From Brachynemurus nebulosus (Eukaryota > Arthropoda > Insecta > Neuroptera > Myrmeleontidae), in assembly GCA_035578155.1 (NCBI GenBank), contig JAPWDM010000044.1, positions 1,452,001 to 1,516,000 on the forward strand: a stretch of DNA of 64,000 nucleotides. The letters run 5' to 3'. This document shows, in pieces, positions 1-12,545 of the stretch. The number at the start of each line of letters is the position of its first letter. Position 1 is the stretch's first letter. A program made the position numbers and the translations under genes. The notes under the pieces were generated by a model that had not been told where the DNA came from, searched no databases, and saw only the letters and a list, made by a program, of their open reading frames with translations.

Positions 1-571
<571 letters not shown>

Positions 572-579
572 ACCCACAC

Positions 580-814
580 TAGTGATGCGACTCGAGTAGG
601 ATTTTGTGACTCGATTCATTTGAGTAATTTTGCTACGTTACTCGAATTGTACTCGAGTTTTCGAGTCACTCGAATTAACTATTTTATTCCCTGCAACTCG
701 AGTAAGATTTTTTTAAGCATTTTTAAATACCTTTATTGAATTAGTAATATGAGACTTACATATACATATATATTTTGTTTATTGTGTTTGGAATATGAAT
801 CTGTTCTGCAAAAC

Positions 815-886
<72 letters not shown>

Positions 887-1746
887 ATGAACACCATATT
901 TCCTTCTCTGTTTTGCAGAAGAGATACATATTCCAAACACAATAAACAAAATATATTATTATATTATGTATACAGGCATTTCTTTTTAACAATATATTGC
1001 TAACTGAAATTTGTTTGTTAAAATTCGGTAACGGTAAAAATTTGAATTTCACTTGTTAAATTTTGTATTTTTATTACAGAATTACTGGGGAAATCTGCTT
1101 GAAAATAAAACATAATAATAATGTTTATTTATTCATACGTTAAATTTAGTTATAAATTATTTGAGGAAAGTTTTTTTTTTTCATAAATAAAAAATAATTT
1201 TCTTTTGTTTGTTTAAATATTTCAGTTGTATTTTTCTTATTTAAATATTTTAATTTTATTGACTGAAAAGTGGAAAAAATCAGGTTATCATTATATTTAA
1301 GTCAATTATCGGTATAATAGATTATACCTCGATTAATATACCGATTATAAATCGATTACGATTATTAGTATATAATCGATTAATCGATTGGTAAAATAAT
1401 CGAATCGGCGCATCATTATTATACACCAATACTTTACTAGTAATATTAACGAAAGCTAAATTCAAAATCACACGCATGTCACACTTTCATAAAATAATAT
1501 TCAATAGTTCAATCAGCCTAATACCTATTTATTGTTATCGTACCAAGTGCAAGTTTCAACCCGTCTCTTTGTAACTAGTGAAGTAACATCTGACCCTCGA
1601 ATTGTACCCGAGTCTACTCGGTGTGCCGAGTTGATTCGGCAACTCGAGTGCAATTGAACTCGAGTAAAAAATTTTTTTCACTCGAGTACAAGTTTGACAA
1701 ATTCATTCGAGTCATTCGAGTCAATATCACTCAAGTCGCAACACTA
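580..1746. mobile_element. Non-autonomous hAT-type DNA transposon
   Basis: The ends are an imperfect terminal inverted repeat, TAGTGATGCGACTCGAGT on the left and TAGTGTTGCGACTTGAGT read inward from the right. They are flanked by a perfect 8 bp duplication ACCCACAC (572-579 and 1747-1754). An 8 bp duplication plus TAGTG-type ends is typical of the hAT superfamily. Subterminal regions are crowded with ACTCGAGT-like motifs, and a second cluster of ATCGATTA motifs lies at about 1320-1400. There is no transposase ORF, so any movement would need an enzyme supplied in trans. It also contains a palindrome around a (TA)n tract, listed separately. Confidence 0.85.
770..955. repeat. Inverted repeat flanking a (TA)n tract inside the hAT element
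   Basis: About 48 bp arms at 770-817 and 908-955 are near-perfect reverse complements, sharing TTTGTTTATTGTGTTTGGAA and CTGTTTTGCAGA-like blocks. A (TA)n tract occupies roughly 818-883 between them. The short ORFs with IYIY repeats here are translations of the microsatellite and are not genes. Confidence 0.85.
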
Positions 1747-1754
1747 ACCCACAC

Positions 1755-2990
1755 TGTCAACTTCCCACTGGATTACCCTTAAAGACTATTGCACATGAAT
1801 AACTTTTTTTTTTTAATTCAGGAGACTCCTCCCCCTGGGCCCCCGATAGAGGCTTTGCCACCTTGCACCACAACGGGGGGCGTCGCTTTCTGTACCTAAG
1901 GGTGGGGGCTCCACCCTTATCAAACAAATGATAACATCATTTGTTCTCAAGATACGCGAGACAAAAAATATTTCACAAAAAGTTTCTTTTTTCGTTATTG
2001 TTTTTCTTTTTTTTCTTTTTTTTTTTTAAAAAATTTTATAATAATTTACTGGCGTTTTTAACATCATGGAAGGTTCTTAGGCTATTATATAATAAAGACA
2101 TGTTAAAAAATCCATATAATCTATGTTATGTTAATAAAGTTAATTCCGTGTTTTTACCATAAAAAATAAACCGCTAATCCGAATTTGCTGAAAACTTTAT
2201 CCGGTCTTCATTTTTTGATTACGCATCTAATGAAATTAGTTCGGATATCATCATTTGTTCTCGAGATATGCGAGACGAAAAAAAATTCACAAAAAAATTC
2301 AAAAAAAACAACGAACGAACTAACGAACGCACACACAGACATCACGCTAAAAACGATGGATTCGAATTCTAGTGACCTTGAAACGTGGAGATATGTCAAA
2401 ATTAGCGATTCGTAAAATCGGACCCATTACAATAACTTCCAATGGGAAGTTAATAATTCTTATTTGCATACTAGAAAATTCTATGAGGTAGTGCACAAGC
2501 GATTTCCGAACAAAAAGTACAAACATATTTAAATCAGCTGAAAAGCCAAAAAGGGTCGTTGTATTGCACTGCATTACATACAGTCAGTTTGGAGATAGCC
2601 TAGTGGACTATGTAGGCGGTAAATACGTCTCATTACCACCAGTCACTTGGTCCTTAAGACTTCGTGACAATGATTGTTATTGATTTAATTTAATATTGAA
2701 TTAAATATTTATTTAGGTATGTTATAACAATACGCTTTGATTATTCGGGAGAGGTTTAGTGTAGTTTAGTGTTTATGCTTTAATATTTATCCATATTCAT
2801 GACACCAATAATATTTGGTGATAATTATTCAAACGTGAGTCTTTTTTTAATGAAAATTAATTTCATTTTGTTTAAGCAATTGTATGTTCTATAATTATTT
2901 TACATACATTTGTGGTACCCATATTTAATCTTTCTTTTTTTTCTATTTATTAGTATTAGAGCCAAGACACACGAACTACGCCACGACCAC
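1755..2990. other. Gene-free stretch with a duplicated ~60 bp segment
   Basis: No credible coding region. A segment with the core ATCATTTGTTCTC occurs twice, at about 1930-1990 and 2245-2305. In each it is followed by AGATAYGCGAGAC and an A-rich run, so this is a repeat fragment duplicated in tandem, perhaps the 3' end of a retroposon (inference). A tRNA A-box-like string TAGCCTAGTGG at about 2597 has no matching B box. Confidence 0.5.
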
Positions 2991-3003
2991 GCGACGGCGA
3001 CAA

Positions 3004-3060
3004 AATAGTGGCTGTTCTCTGGCATGTGCATATATGCCACAGAACAGCCACTATTGTTTG
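3004..3060. repeat. Near-perfect short hairpin
   Basis: AATAGTGGCTGTTCT and AGAACAGCCACTATT form a 15 bp perfect stem, extended by TGGCAT/ATGCCA after one unpaired base, with a small apical loop. A wider pair of CAAGACACACG direct copies lies at about 2963 and 3115. The most likely explanation is the centre of a MITE or foldback; a precursor-hairpin RNA cannot be excluded. Confidence 0.75.
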
Positions 3061-3429
3061 CATAAGAAAACTATATGCATACTATTGTTAGTTTTCATAT
3101 GCAAACATAAATTTCAAGACACACGGCCCACAAGTTGTCGTCGTAATCGGACACTGTCGGAATGTGTTGTCATATTGTCGTTTTTAGTCGCTAAAACTTA
3201 CGACTACTGGACCACTTATAAGCGACAGATACATACTACTAGTACTACAGTATCTCTCGAACATTACAACAAATCATTGAATAATACGACCAAACTGCCA
3301 AATGTCATTTGGCTGTTAGACATGTTTTTGCATTTAATTGACTTAGATGGTTTTTTTTTTAATTCAAAAGTCGAAGTTCAGGTTGAATTAAATGCACTAA
3401 TTGAAAATATTATTTCATAAATTAAGTTT

Positions 3430-4170
3430 TTGGGGTTATATCGTGTGAATTTTATATTTATACTGGCTGACCCGGCCATGCGTTGCTGGGGCTCAGTAGT
3501 TATAACTGATTGAATTAATTTTTTCTTATCATTTCAAACGATACACTACACAATTATAACACAATACACAGTATAATTATAAAAATCGTTGACATCGTGA
3601 ACATAAACAAATATGACGTGAAATAGAATGTATAATCTAGAAATCGAAACGTAGTTGTTTATTTTGGAGGGGACCGTGAAGGACAATTTTGGCCTTCCAT
3701 TTATCTTTTTTCCAACCATAATACGATTCGAACAAAATTTGGCCAAGATCCTTCCAACCGTTTATTGTGGAAATTATTTAGGACCCTAGGATCCTTAGGT
3801 ACAATTTGAATTTCACCTTCTTCTTCTTCGTAATCCTAATGTAAAACCTAAAACCTATTTAAGTAAAATTTAAAGATAATTTTTCACAATTTACTTTGGA
3901 TCCTTTTTTAGACCCCAGGAGCCGGGAGGATAATTTCAACCTAACGTTGGTTTTTTCTGGGATCTCAATAGTATTTGAGCAAAGTTTGATCAAGATCTGT
4001 CTAGCCGTTTATTTTGAGCCTTTTTTGGACCCCAGGATCTAACGGGACTTAAATTCGCCACTTAAAATGCTTATGATTTTAAATAATACATTGAAACATA
4101 CAATTTAAGAAAAATTTCATAAAAATTGGAGCTATTATAGAGAATTTCGAGATTCTGATCATTTTGATGC
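3430..4170. other. Gene-free stretch with a transposon-end-like motif
   Basis: No coding signal. ACTGGCTGACCCGGCCATGC at about 3463 resembles the CTAGCTGACCCGG-type string common at repeat ends in insect genomes. Comparable strings occur at about 53033 (+) and 55740 (minus). The family is not determined. Confidence 0.4.
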
Positions 4171-4184
4171 TTCATTGACTACAT

Positions 4185-4425
4185 CAGGGGTGGCCAACCC
4201 ACGGCCCGCGGGCCGCACGTGGCTCGCCTTGAACTTTCTTTGACCCGCGAGATTCATCACACTTATACAAAATACATTTATTTTATAATGACTAAGGAAG
4301 TGAAAACCAATGTAGGTATTAAAAAAAATACATAATGTATGGGAACACATAATTTAGATGCGGCCCGCGGAGTTATGATGCGCTTCCAAAGTGTCCCGCA
4401 ATATCATTTGGGTTGGCCACCCCTG
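4185..4425. mobile_element. hAT MITE with GGCCCGCGG termini
   Basis: A 241 bp element with TIR CAGGGGTGGCCAACCC, perfectly repeated inverted at the right end, and an 8 bp duplication GACTACAT (4177-4184 and 4426-4433). Just inside both ends lies a GCGGCCCGCGG block. CAGGGGTGGSCAA plus GGCCCGCGG is the signature of a widespread animal hAT MITE group. It has no coding capacity. Confidence 0.92.
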
Positions 4426-4439
4426 GACTACATTATATT

Positions 4440-4556
4440 GCAAATTAAATATGCTGTACGGTGATAAATGTTGGATGATGGACCTTCCCCGGCTGGTTTC
4501 AAACTCACGGACTACTAGGCAAGAATCGGAATTGTTAGCCACTACACTAGCTCGAG
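4440..4556 (-). repeat. tRNA-like SINE fragment
   Basis: On the minus strand there is an A-box-like string TAGTGTAGTGG, followed after about 35 bases by a degenerate B box around GAGTTTGAAACC. This layout fits the head of a tRNA-derived SINE. No cloverleaf with a proper acceptor stem is apparent, so I do not call it a functional tRNA. Confidence 0.45.
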
Positions 4557-5109
4557 GTCATAATTAATAACTAAAATAAAAGTTTATGGCCACTAGTTAT
4601 GTTCCTCAAAACTCATATAATATTAGATATGCAAACCCGAAATCAAAAATAATACTCAAATTTTTGAATGCCCGATCTTACTAATATGGATGCTTGAGCC
4701 AATGACCGCTATGGTTGTAAAATTTAATTATACTATTTAAGGCAGTAATTCCATGTGACGCATGACGTTTCAAAATTTTAGAATTTTTTTTAAGCATATA
4801 TTTTAAAAGTAAAATACATTGAGAGTGTATTGTGAAAATTGTAGACCGAAATTCAAATTACTTACGAAGTTATAGCATATAAAAGAGCGTACAGCGAATA
4901 GCATATAATGTTGGCGCTCCAAGAAAATGATCTTTACGAAGAAACGAAAGGGTTATTCTATGAATTTGGTGTAGTTGATGCCTGTAAGTATCAGGGAACG
5001 GAATACATTGGTCCTTAACAGTGCTGGAGTGCATAATATTTTTGAGAGGGAGCCAAAAATTTTTTCTGTTTTGTGAAAAATATATATATATATATCTGTT
5101 CCGGCCTAG
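4557..5109. other. AT-rich stretch, no gene seen
   Basis: No ORF or repeat structure recognised apart from a short (TA) run at about 5080-5095, just outside the LTR element. Confidence 0.5.
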
Positions 5110-5113
5110 ATAT

Positions 5114-6396
5114 TGTCGTGACCACTTGGCTTAGACGGTTGCTAAATAAAGTCCACCGAACATTAATGGTTAAGAATTGGAAGGGCTTGCTGTCACCAGG
5201 ACAGCCTTTATACTGCGCTCCGTCAGTTGTTAATCGTGCCGAACTAGGATGATACTTCTGATTGGCGCGATTGGAAATCAAATTCCTTGATCTTGTGATG
5301 TTGAGGATTTCGCTGCTGACTTATAGACGGTGTAGCGTTTAATAAAATAAATAATAAGATTGTTTATTTTTCAAATCTAAATATTTTATTCACAACTGAG
5401 TTTAAATATTGTACAATGATATTATTTTATAATAACAATAAAAATATATTACTTTTTATTTGACTAACGGCCGGTTTTACATTTATAATTTTAAAGGTTC
5501 TTCAACTAAAGCTACTTTTAATTTAAAGTCGACTTTATTTTTAGCATTGTTTTACAATGATCAGGTCTGCTTACTCTTGTTAAAGGACTTTTAAGTGTTG
5601 CATGAATAAAACGAACTATGAATGATCGTAGCCAATCTTACATTTAAAAAAAAATAACTATAGAAACGAAAATATAAACATGATTGAATTTCAAAAAATA
5701 CGCATTTCACTCATTTCGCTACTGCCAGTGAGATTGGAATAGAAAACTACATTATTTCTTTTTAAAAGAAATTTATCATAAATACAATGATTCATAAAAA
5801 AAATCGCGGGTAACCCAGAAATCGTTCAGCCAGTTTAACCCAAAGGAATGTTTAATATTAATCCAAGACGTAAAAATAATCAAAAATATTATTGAAAATA
5901 CGCAAACAAATAAAATTTTTATTTTATTCATTTAAGGTACGAATATTTTATAGAAAAATTATGCTTATAAACAAAATTCAACAATAATAATCAGCAATAA
6001 CAAATATGTTAAAGCAGACTTTAAGCAGTAAAAGTCGAGATAATTCTTACTTTAGTTTAAAGTCGACTTTTACACTAAAGGAGCTTTAAATTTGATTGTA
6101 AAACAGTACCAAAAATAAAATCAGTTTTAAAGTTGGCTTTAGTGTTAAAGTCGGCTTTAAATGTGAATGTAAAACCGGCCGTAAGTTTATTAATTTTGAT
6201 TAACTTTACAAAATACAAAAAAATGAGATAATAATATTAAGTTTCAATCGTACATCCGTAGTTATTGCAGCGCATTGAATTATGAAATTTGAATCCGTTT
6301 TCGTTTGAATCGGCGGCGGCTTTTATTTGTTGATACTGCTTGCTCAGCAGTTTGACGGTGTGACGTCAGTGATCATCCGATTATTGAGTTTCGATA
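5114..6396 (-). repeat. 3' LTR (left copy), split by a MITE
   Basis: Nearly identical to 15645-16165, apart from the MITE at 5468-6181 and about 45 bp around it that the other LTR lacks. The outer end is TGTCGTGA; the inner end reads TTTCGATA where the other copy ends TTTCGACA. On the minus strand it is preceded by a purine-rich run, AAGGGCGATGGGG, a candidate polypurine tract. Confidence 0.9.
5468..6181. mobile_element. Harbinger-like MITE, family A (copy 1)
   Basis: TIR CGGCCGGTTTTACATT with inverted copy AATGTAAAACCGGCCG, flanked by a 3 bp duplication TAA (5465-5467, 6182-6184), as in PIF/Harbinger elements. Subterminal motifs TTTAAAGTCGACTTT and relatives recur several times in both arms. 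It interrupts the left LTR, so it is younger than the retroelement. Copies 2 and 3 lie at 46644-47338 and 47339-48873. Confidence 0.9.
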
Positions 6397-6529
6397 CCCC
6401 ATCGCCCTTATTGAAAAAGTTTTCGGCTATATTTGATTGGGCGGAAACTTTGTTCCATGTATTGACCTGCGGCTATGTTGGCTTTGTGTTTTCCTCGCTG
6501 TAACCTGGTACGCAACTGATTATTCAGGT

Positions 6530-9015
6530 GTGGACTGAGTTATTGGATTAAATATTACTATTTGACCAGAATCTTCATCTGATGATACTTCGGGTTGACG
6601 AATGACAGTCTCGTTGTATGGAGCTGATGGTTGAAATTGATTCCTGGGATTCTTTCTGTTTCCAAAACAAGAGTTAATGAATGTTGTTCCTCCTTGATTT
6701 CTTCTTTTTGGATTGACGATACATTTGATTCCATTCCATAGTAATTGTAGGATTTTAAAACGGTAAATACCATAAAGGACTGATAATACGCTGAGGGTTA
6801 AAAGGATACCTTTTGTGTATTGAAGGATGGTTGATTCGTATTGGATGAAAAAAGGTTTATTTAATGGGGTATTTGACAGTAGCTGAAAAAATATCTATTT
6901 TGATTTTTACATAATTGCTCGAGTCATAATGATACTGAATATTGCTTTTTTACAAGTTATTTCATTCAAAAATATAAAAATTTTAATTAATTAAAATTAC
7001 AAAATTTACGTTAAAAATGACGTAATTAAAAACATCAAGCAAAAGCAGCTTACCTCACAAGCTCGTTCGAATATGTAGGTATTATATTGTAGTTAGGAAA
7101 AAAACTGTTTACTTTTTTGGTAGCTATGAAAGAAATTTTTCATTATTAATTTTCATTACTAGAACTACTACTACTACGCAATATCTTAGAGCCAATGACG
7201 TCATACGATTTGACGTCACAGAAAGCATCGTTTTGGCGATCTTTTTAAAAACTAAAATTTTATCGGTGATTTTTATTAAAAATATAGTACAAAATAATTT
7301 AAGAATGTGTATTATGAGTTTAGTAAGAAGTAATAAACACACTAAGATGGTTTTTAAAAATTTGTCAAATACCCCATTCTTGCTGAAGTTGTTCGTCGAA
7401 TTGATTTAATCGATGTTGGGCAGTTCATTAAGATCCATGTGGGATAATTTTGTAGGATTTAATTTAAGGTTGGTAAGGACTGTTTGGTTGATCTTCGTTT
7501 TGATAGAGCAGTCATCTTCTTGAATGTTGATCTTTGGGATGTAATCGTGAAATGAAATATTCGCTAGAAGCGTTTGCGTTTCTAATATGATTGTGTCCGT
7601 ATAAGCGTTGCATCGAGTTGAAGGATACCTACACCGTTTAGGAATGTTGTGGAATCTTCTTTGTTTTTACATAACACGGTGCAACGTACATCGTGGGAAG
7701 TGACGAATAACCATCGATTGTTGTTAATATTCTGCTAAATTTCGGTCGTGGCGTATATTGTTTGAATATTACAATTTTTTGGGATAGTTTTCGTTGTAAC
7801 TTCATATAGGGCTGTTTCACAGTTGTCCTTGGTTTGTTGGTAGGATATCGGAATCTTCGTACATACATATTCGTTTGGTTTATATTCTTTACCGCTGTCC
7901 ATTGTTTTTAGTAGAGCATACCGTGATCGACTTCTGGATATTATTAGGAAGTCATAATTTGGTTTAATGAAGGATAATATTTCTGGATTAGTTTTGCTGG
8001 GAACTGGTAAGGAATAAAGCTTAAAAATGTTATAGGTATCAATTGTAGTAATAGGAATTTTGATAATTATAACCAGTTCATTAGCTGTTAACATAGCCTT
8101 TAGTGTAATTATTTTATAATATGATTCTAGATTTTGCCAAGTTGGCTCTAATGGTAATTGAAATTTTATTGAGTTTTGTAACTCTGTTAATAAGGTTTGG
8201 GGTGGAAGGATTTGATAATCAATTATGCTGTGCCTTGCTAAAGATAATGAATTAGAATATCTGTTTAATTTTTTTTGAATTACATCATTAATTTGTTTAA
8301 TTAATAATAAATGATTTGACACTGAAATTTGTAATCTATTAGTATTTAATACTTTAGAAGAATCTGCCATGAAAATGTTAAAAATCTTATGTTAGAGTTT
8401 AATTGTTCCTCTACTACATTTAAAATTGTAATAGTATTATTCATGTGTTTAATAGTGTCAGTAATTACTCTAATTTGCGATTGCTTTAACACGTGCGTTT
8501 CCCTTTGATGATTTATTAAATCAGTGATAGAACTGTTATAAAATTTTGCATCTTCAGCATCCGGTATACCAAATAACAATTCATTGGATAGATGACTACG
8601 TCTAGTAATCCACGTTTTTGTTTTTTTTATAAAAATGTGAATGCTGATTTTCAATGTCATTGTATTGCATTTTCGAATCTACGATTTGTTGATGAATTAG
8701 CGAAAGCGTTAGTTCACATGTTGTGACATCTGTTACGTTTATCAAATTACAATACGTTTGTGATTCTGCATAACTGCGTTGTGCAATGTTTAACATGTAA
8801 TTAATATTACTAAGATTATAAAAATGAATTAAATTAATGTTTTGATTTGAAATTTTAGCGTGTCCTACAAAATTATAAAATATTCCTGAGGAATTTTGTA
8901 TAGAATTAATTTTGATTGTGGCTATGTTCGCCAGGATCGGGTGGATAATATTCGAAGCGATGATCATTACTGCTATTACTAGTGCCAGAGTGCCTATAAC
9001 AAAGAGTTTCAGCTG
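6530..9015 (-). pseudogene. env: Errantivirus-type env (F-like envelope protein), broken
   Basis: Read on the minus strand, it starts with a hydrophobic signal-peptide-like stretch (LFVIGTLALVIAVMIIAS, about 8955-9008). Next come an ectodomain with several N-x-S/T sites, a basic patch and then LLFGIPDAEDAKFY (about 8525-8575). That motif resembles the start of the fusion subunit in errantivirus and baculovirus F proteins. A long helical segment and a Cys-containing region follow. After the insertion at 6866-7375 come a transmembrane helix (GILLTLSVLSVLYGIYRF) and a polar tail at about 6545-6830. The role in the family is membrane fusion. Frame changes at roughly 8600-8650, 8350-8380, 7735-7760 and near 7600, plus a stop near 7400, make it non-functional. 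Reading begins just after the integrase frame, fitting expression from a spliced message. Confidence 0.85.
6866..7375. mobile_element. MITE inserted in env
   Basis: The 510 bp segment separates the env ectodomain from its transmembrane helix. Its ends are the inverted repeat GGGGTATTTGACA / TGTCAAATACCCC. The flanks (AAT on the left, ATT on the right) do not give an unambiguous duplication, so the superfamily is open. It contains no credible ORF. Confidence 0.75.
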
Positions 9016-9039
9016 ATTTAAATGATATGTCGTAAATTT

Positions 9040-12000
9040 ATTGTTTTTTAATTTAATGTATGATTTTCATGGACCTGAATTACGTCATAAGGTCCTTTAT
9101 AAGTGGGATGTAACTTTTTATTATAATGACTTAAATTAATTGAGTCTAATAACCAAACTTTATCGCCTGCTTGTATTTTGCTTTCCTTAGCATTTTTGTC
9201 GTAATATTTTTTATTTTGTTCCTTAGATTTATTAAGATTTCGTTTTGCTGTTTGTCTAATTATTTTGGCTTTTTCAATAATATCTTGTGTTAAATTTTGA
9301 TAAGTGGGTAACTGCTTTGGTTTTTCTAATGTGTGGAGAATTTTTGGTTCTCTACAAAATACTAAAGTGTAAGGTCTCTCTTTTGCGGACCTATTTTCCT
9401 GTGTATTATAGCTGTGACAAGCTAAATACACGAATTCATCCCAATTAACGGGGTTATTATCTACATAAGATTTAATGAATGTTTTGATACTAGCATGTGA
9501 TCGCTCCAAACTACCGTTACTTTGAGGGTGGTAAGGTGAGGTAACTTTATGTTTGATTTGGAGGATTTTATTAATCCATTTGAATAATTTACTTAGGAAA
9601 TTTGATTCCCTATCAGTTAATATTGTGTTAGGGAACCCGAAGATGCAATATTTTAGCATGTGAATAGCATATGTTTCAGCGCTAATTTCACTTATTGGGT
9701 AAGCCTGCACGAAACGTGTCAGCTCATCCTGAATTGTAATTATGTAACGATTATTGTTGGTTGTTACAGGATAGGGACCCATAATGTCCATTGCTACGGC
9801 ATCACCAAAGTCGTTAGCAGTACCAGTTATAACCATTGGGCTTTTATTATGAACGCGTTTTGTTCGTTGGCAAGTTTGGCAAGCTTTAACATATTTTTCT
9901 ATGTACTGCTTCATTCCTTTCCAGAAATACTTTGTTTGATTTCTTGGGAAGTTTTATTTGCACCGGAGTGACCCGACAGAACATTGTCGTGATATTCCCT
10001 AAAAATTATTTTTCTTTGTTCCTTATTTGGATGAATTAAATCACCGGTTATTAAATTAATTTTTATATTATTTGTATTTAAATATTGTAGCACTGATTCA
10101 AATGTGTTTTGTTTTATTTTATTACATTGATATGGTATGTTTATAATATTAATTTCCTTTTCTTGATTTATATTAAGTAAAAAGAATAAGTTAAATAATG
10201 ATTTAAAAAGATTGTCATATGATATTTCATCGCGTGCTTTTTCTTTTACAAACATTAGGTATATTATTTGATCTGATGAAGTATTTAATTTAGATATTTC
10301 ACTGATTTGATTAGTTTTTATTTTTGATAAATCGCAGTGTGTATTAATGTAAAATGAGTATTCATTATTTAAGGATAGGTCAATGGAGTAAGGGATTATT
10401 AATGTTTTAACTTCTTCAAACGACTTGTTTACTTTGTTAAACTGAACCGTGTCTAGATTTTGCTGGTGAAATTCTTTAAAATTTTCAAATGATTTTTCTT
10501 TAATGTTTAGCACTGGATGGCTTAAACCATCTGCATTGGAATTCTTCTTTCCCGGTTTGTAGACTATTTCGTAATCATACTCCATTAATTTTAATCTCCA
10601 TCTTATAAGACGACTGGACGGATCCTTGCAGTTCATGAGCCATTGTAGTGGCTTGTGATCTGTGACGATTTTGAATTTCTTCCCATACAGATAAGCACGA
10701 AAATGTTTACAGGTTTTGACGATGGATAAGAGCTCACGCACCGTGGTAGAATAATGTGTTTCTGCGTGGTTAAGTGTTACAGAGTAGTATGCTATTGGTA
10801 AGTCTTTTCCAATTTCTCCTTGAGATAATACTGATCCTATTGCTTCACTTGATGCGTCACAGGTAAGTATGAAAGGCTTCTGGAAGTCAGGATATTGTAA
10901 GAGCGATTTTGAGGTAAGTATATTTTCTAATTTTTGGAAGGATTCTTTGCATTTTTCGTTGAAGATAAAAGGAACATCTTTTTTCAAGAGTTGGGTAAGA
11001 GGTTTGGCGGTTTTTGAATCTTCAGGAATGAATTTGCGGTAGTATCCTGTAAGACCTAGGAATGATTTGATTTTTTTGACATTGCGTGGTTCTTTTCGTT
11101 CTACGATGGCTTGAATTTTATCAAAAGATGGTTGCACCCGTTTGTCGCTAATTATGTGTCCAAGGTAAGCCACTTTTTTCTTCAAAAATTCACATTTACT
11201 TGGCTGGAGCTTCAAATTGTTTCTTCTTAATGATTCAAACACATTTTGCAACTTAATGTTATGTTCTTTTAAATTACTACCAAAGATAACAATATCATCT
11301 GGATAGACAAACCAATCGTGACCTAAATTTTGTGTTAAAACATTATTCATAAGACGTTGGAATGTGGCGGGAGCGTTCCTGAGTTCAAAATTCATTCGAT
11401 TCATTTCGAAGAGTCCTTGAGGCGTACGAAAGGCTGTCTTGGCTTTATCTTCTTCACGTATCTCTATTTGATAAAATCCGCTGGCCAAATCGAGTGTTGT
11501 AAACTGCTTCTCCGAGTTGATCGAGGATTTCTTCAGTGTTTGGAAAAGGAAAATTGTCAGCAATTGTGACATCGTTCAATTTCCGATAATCCGTTACGAC
11601 TCTCCACTTCTGTTAACCTGAGGCATCGCGTTTTTTAGGTACGACCCATAATGGTGAAGACCATGGACTGTTGCTCAGCCGGATAATTCCTTGTTCTAGC
11701 ATACTTTTCATTTGGCGTTGTATTTCTTCTTCATGTACTTTAGAATATCTGTAGTTTTTTGATGAAATTGGTGTTGGGTTGGTCACATTGATTTTGTGTT
11801 TGATTGCTGGTGTTGTTGTAAGAATGTCTCCTTCTAAGAAAAATATGTTGTTGAAGTTTTCGCAAATTTCCGTGATTGATTCCTTTTCTTCCTTGTTGCA
11901 ATGTTGTAAACGTAAATTTTTATTTAATTCTTTTAGTCGCTCTTGTGTGTTGTTGTTTTTTTTATTAAATTCATTAAAACAGCTAATTCAGTGTTTAATT

Positions 12001-12545
12001 CCAATGGCTTAATTTCAATCGTCTGGTCTGTTTTATTTATGATGGGATAAAATTTCGTATCTTTTGTGATAAGAATATTTCCTGGTATGATATAATCGTC
12101 ATTGACAAGGCCGTCTATTATTGTATTGTTTACGTTTTTTGTTAGGAAATGAATAGGTATTTGGGATAATGTTTTATGTGGTATTTTTATCGATTTGTGA
12201 AATGTAATTTTATTATCCTTATACGAAAATATTGGGTCAAAAAATCGTGGCCCAAAATACCATCGTAAGGAATATTGAAATCCTTATCGATTAAATGAAA
12301 ATTAAAAATAAAATCTTCATGTGGTTTACAAAGTTTAATTTGAATTTTACCTAATGTTTCTATTATGCTGTTATTAAGACCTGATAAATTTATTTTTTGT
12401 TTAGTAACAATTTCGTTATTTTTGTAATATAATTATTAATTTTTAGGACCGACGTCGCGGCGCCTGTATCGATTAATAGCTTAAATTGTCCGTTTACTGA
12501 CTGTGGACTTGAAGATGTTAATTTTTTATCGCTTATTCCATTAAG
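9040..12545 (-). pseudogene. pol: Gypsy-type pol polyprotein (PR-RT-RH-IN), frameshifted
   Basis: In order on the minus strand: an aspartic protease with DTGA (about 12459-12470) and the later GILGHDFL motif (about 12250), then a linker. Next is the reverse transcriptase: WVVPKK about 11645, FTTLDLASGFYQI about 11495, and a catalytic box that reads VYPDDIVIF at about 11310 instead of the usual Y-x-DD with a hydrophobic x. Then GYYRKFI, RNase H (TCDASSEAIGSVLSQ about 10850, VTDHKPLQWL about 10640) and integrase. Integrase has the H-H...CQTCQ zinc finger, D (MDIMGP), D (LTDRESNF) and E (SLERSHASIK), ending in a GPY-type module (YKGPYDVI). The two longest open pieces are 9911-11572 and 9048-9914. 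A one-base change near 9930 breaks the integrase zinc finger, and there are a stop near 11613 and a frame change near 11510. The order RT-RH-IN is diagnostic of Ty3/gypsy. Confidence 0.93.

Noticed and set aside
733..1003. Overlapping ORFs on both strands with IYIYIY tracts
   Set aside because: Translation of a (TA)n microsatellite within a hAT element; the same applies to frames at 19.1, 20.4, 27.6, 35.0, 36.0, 51.3 and 52.7 kb.
2597..2620. tRNA A-box-like TAGCCTAGTGG
   Set aside because: No B box at the right distance and no acceptor stem.
9660..9971. Plus-strand ORF of 103 codons
   Set aside because: Antisense shadow of the integrase region; the minus-strand frame has clear integrase motifs.
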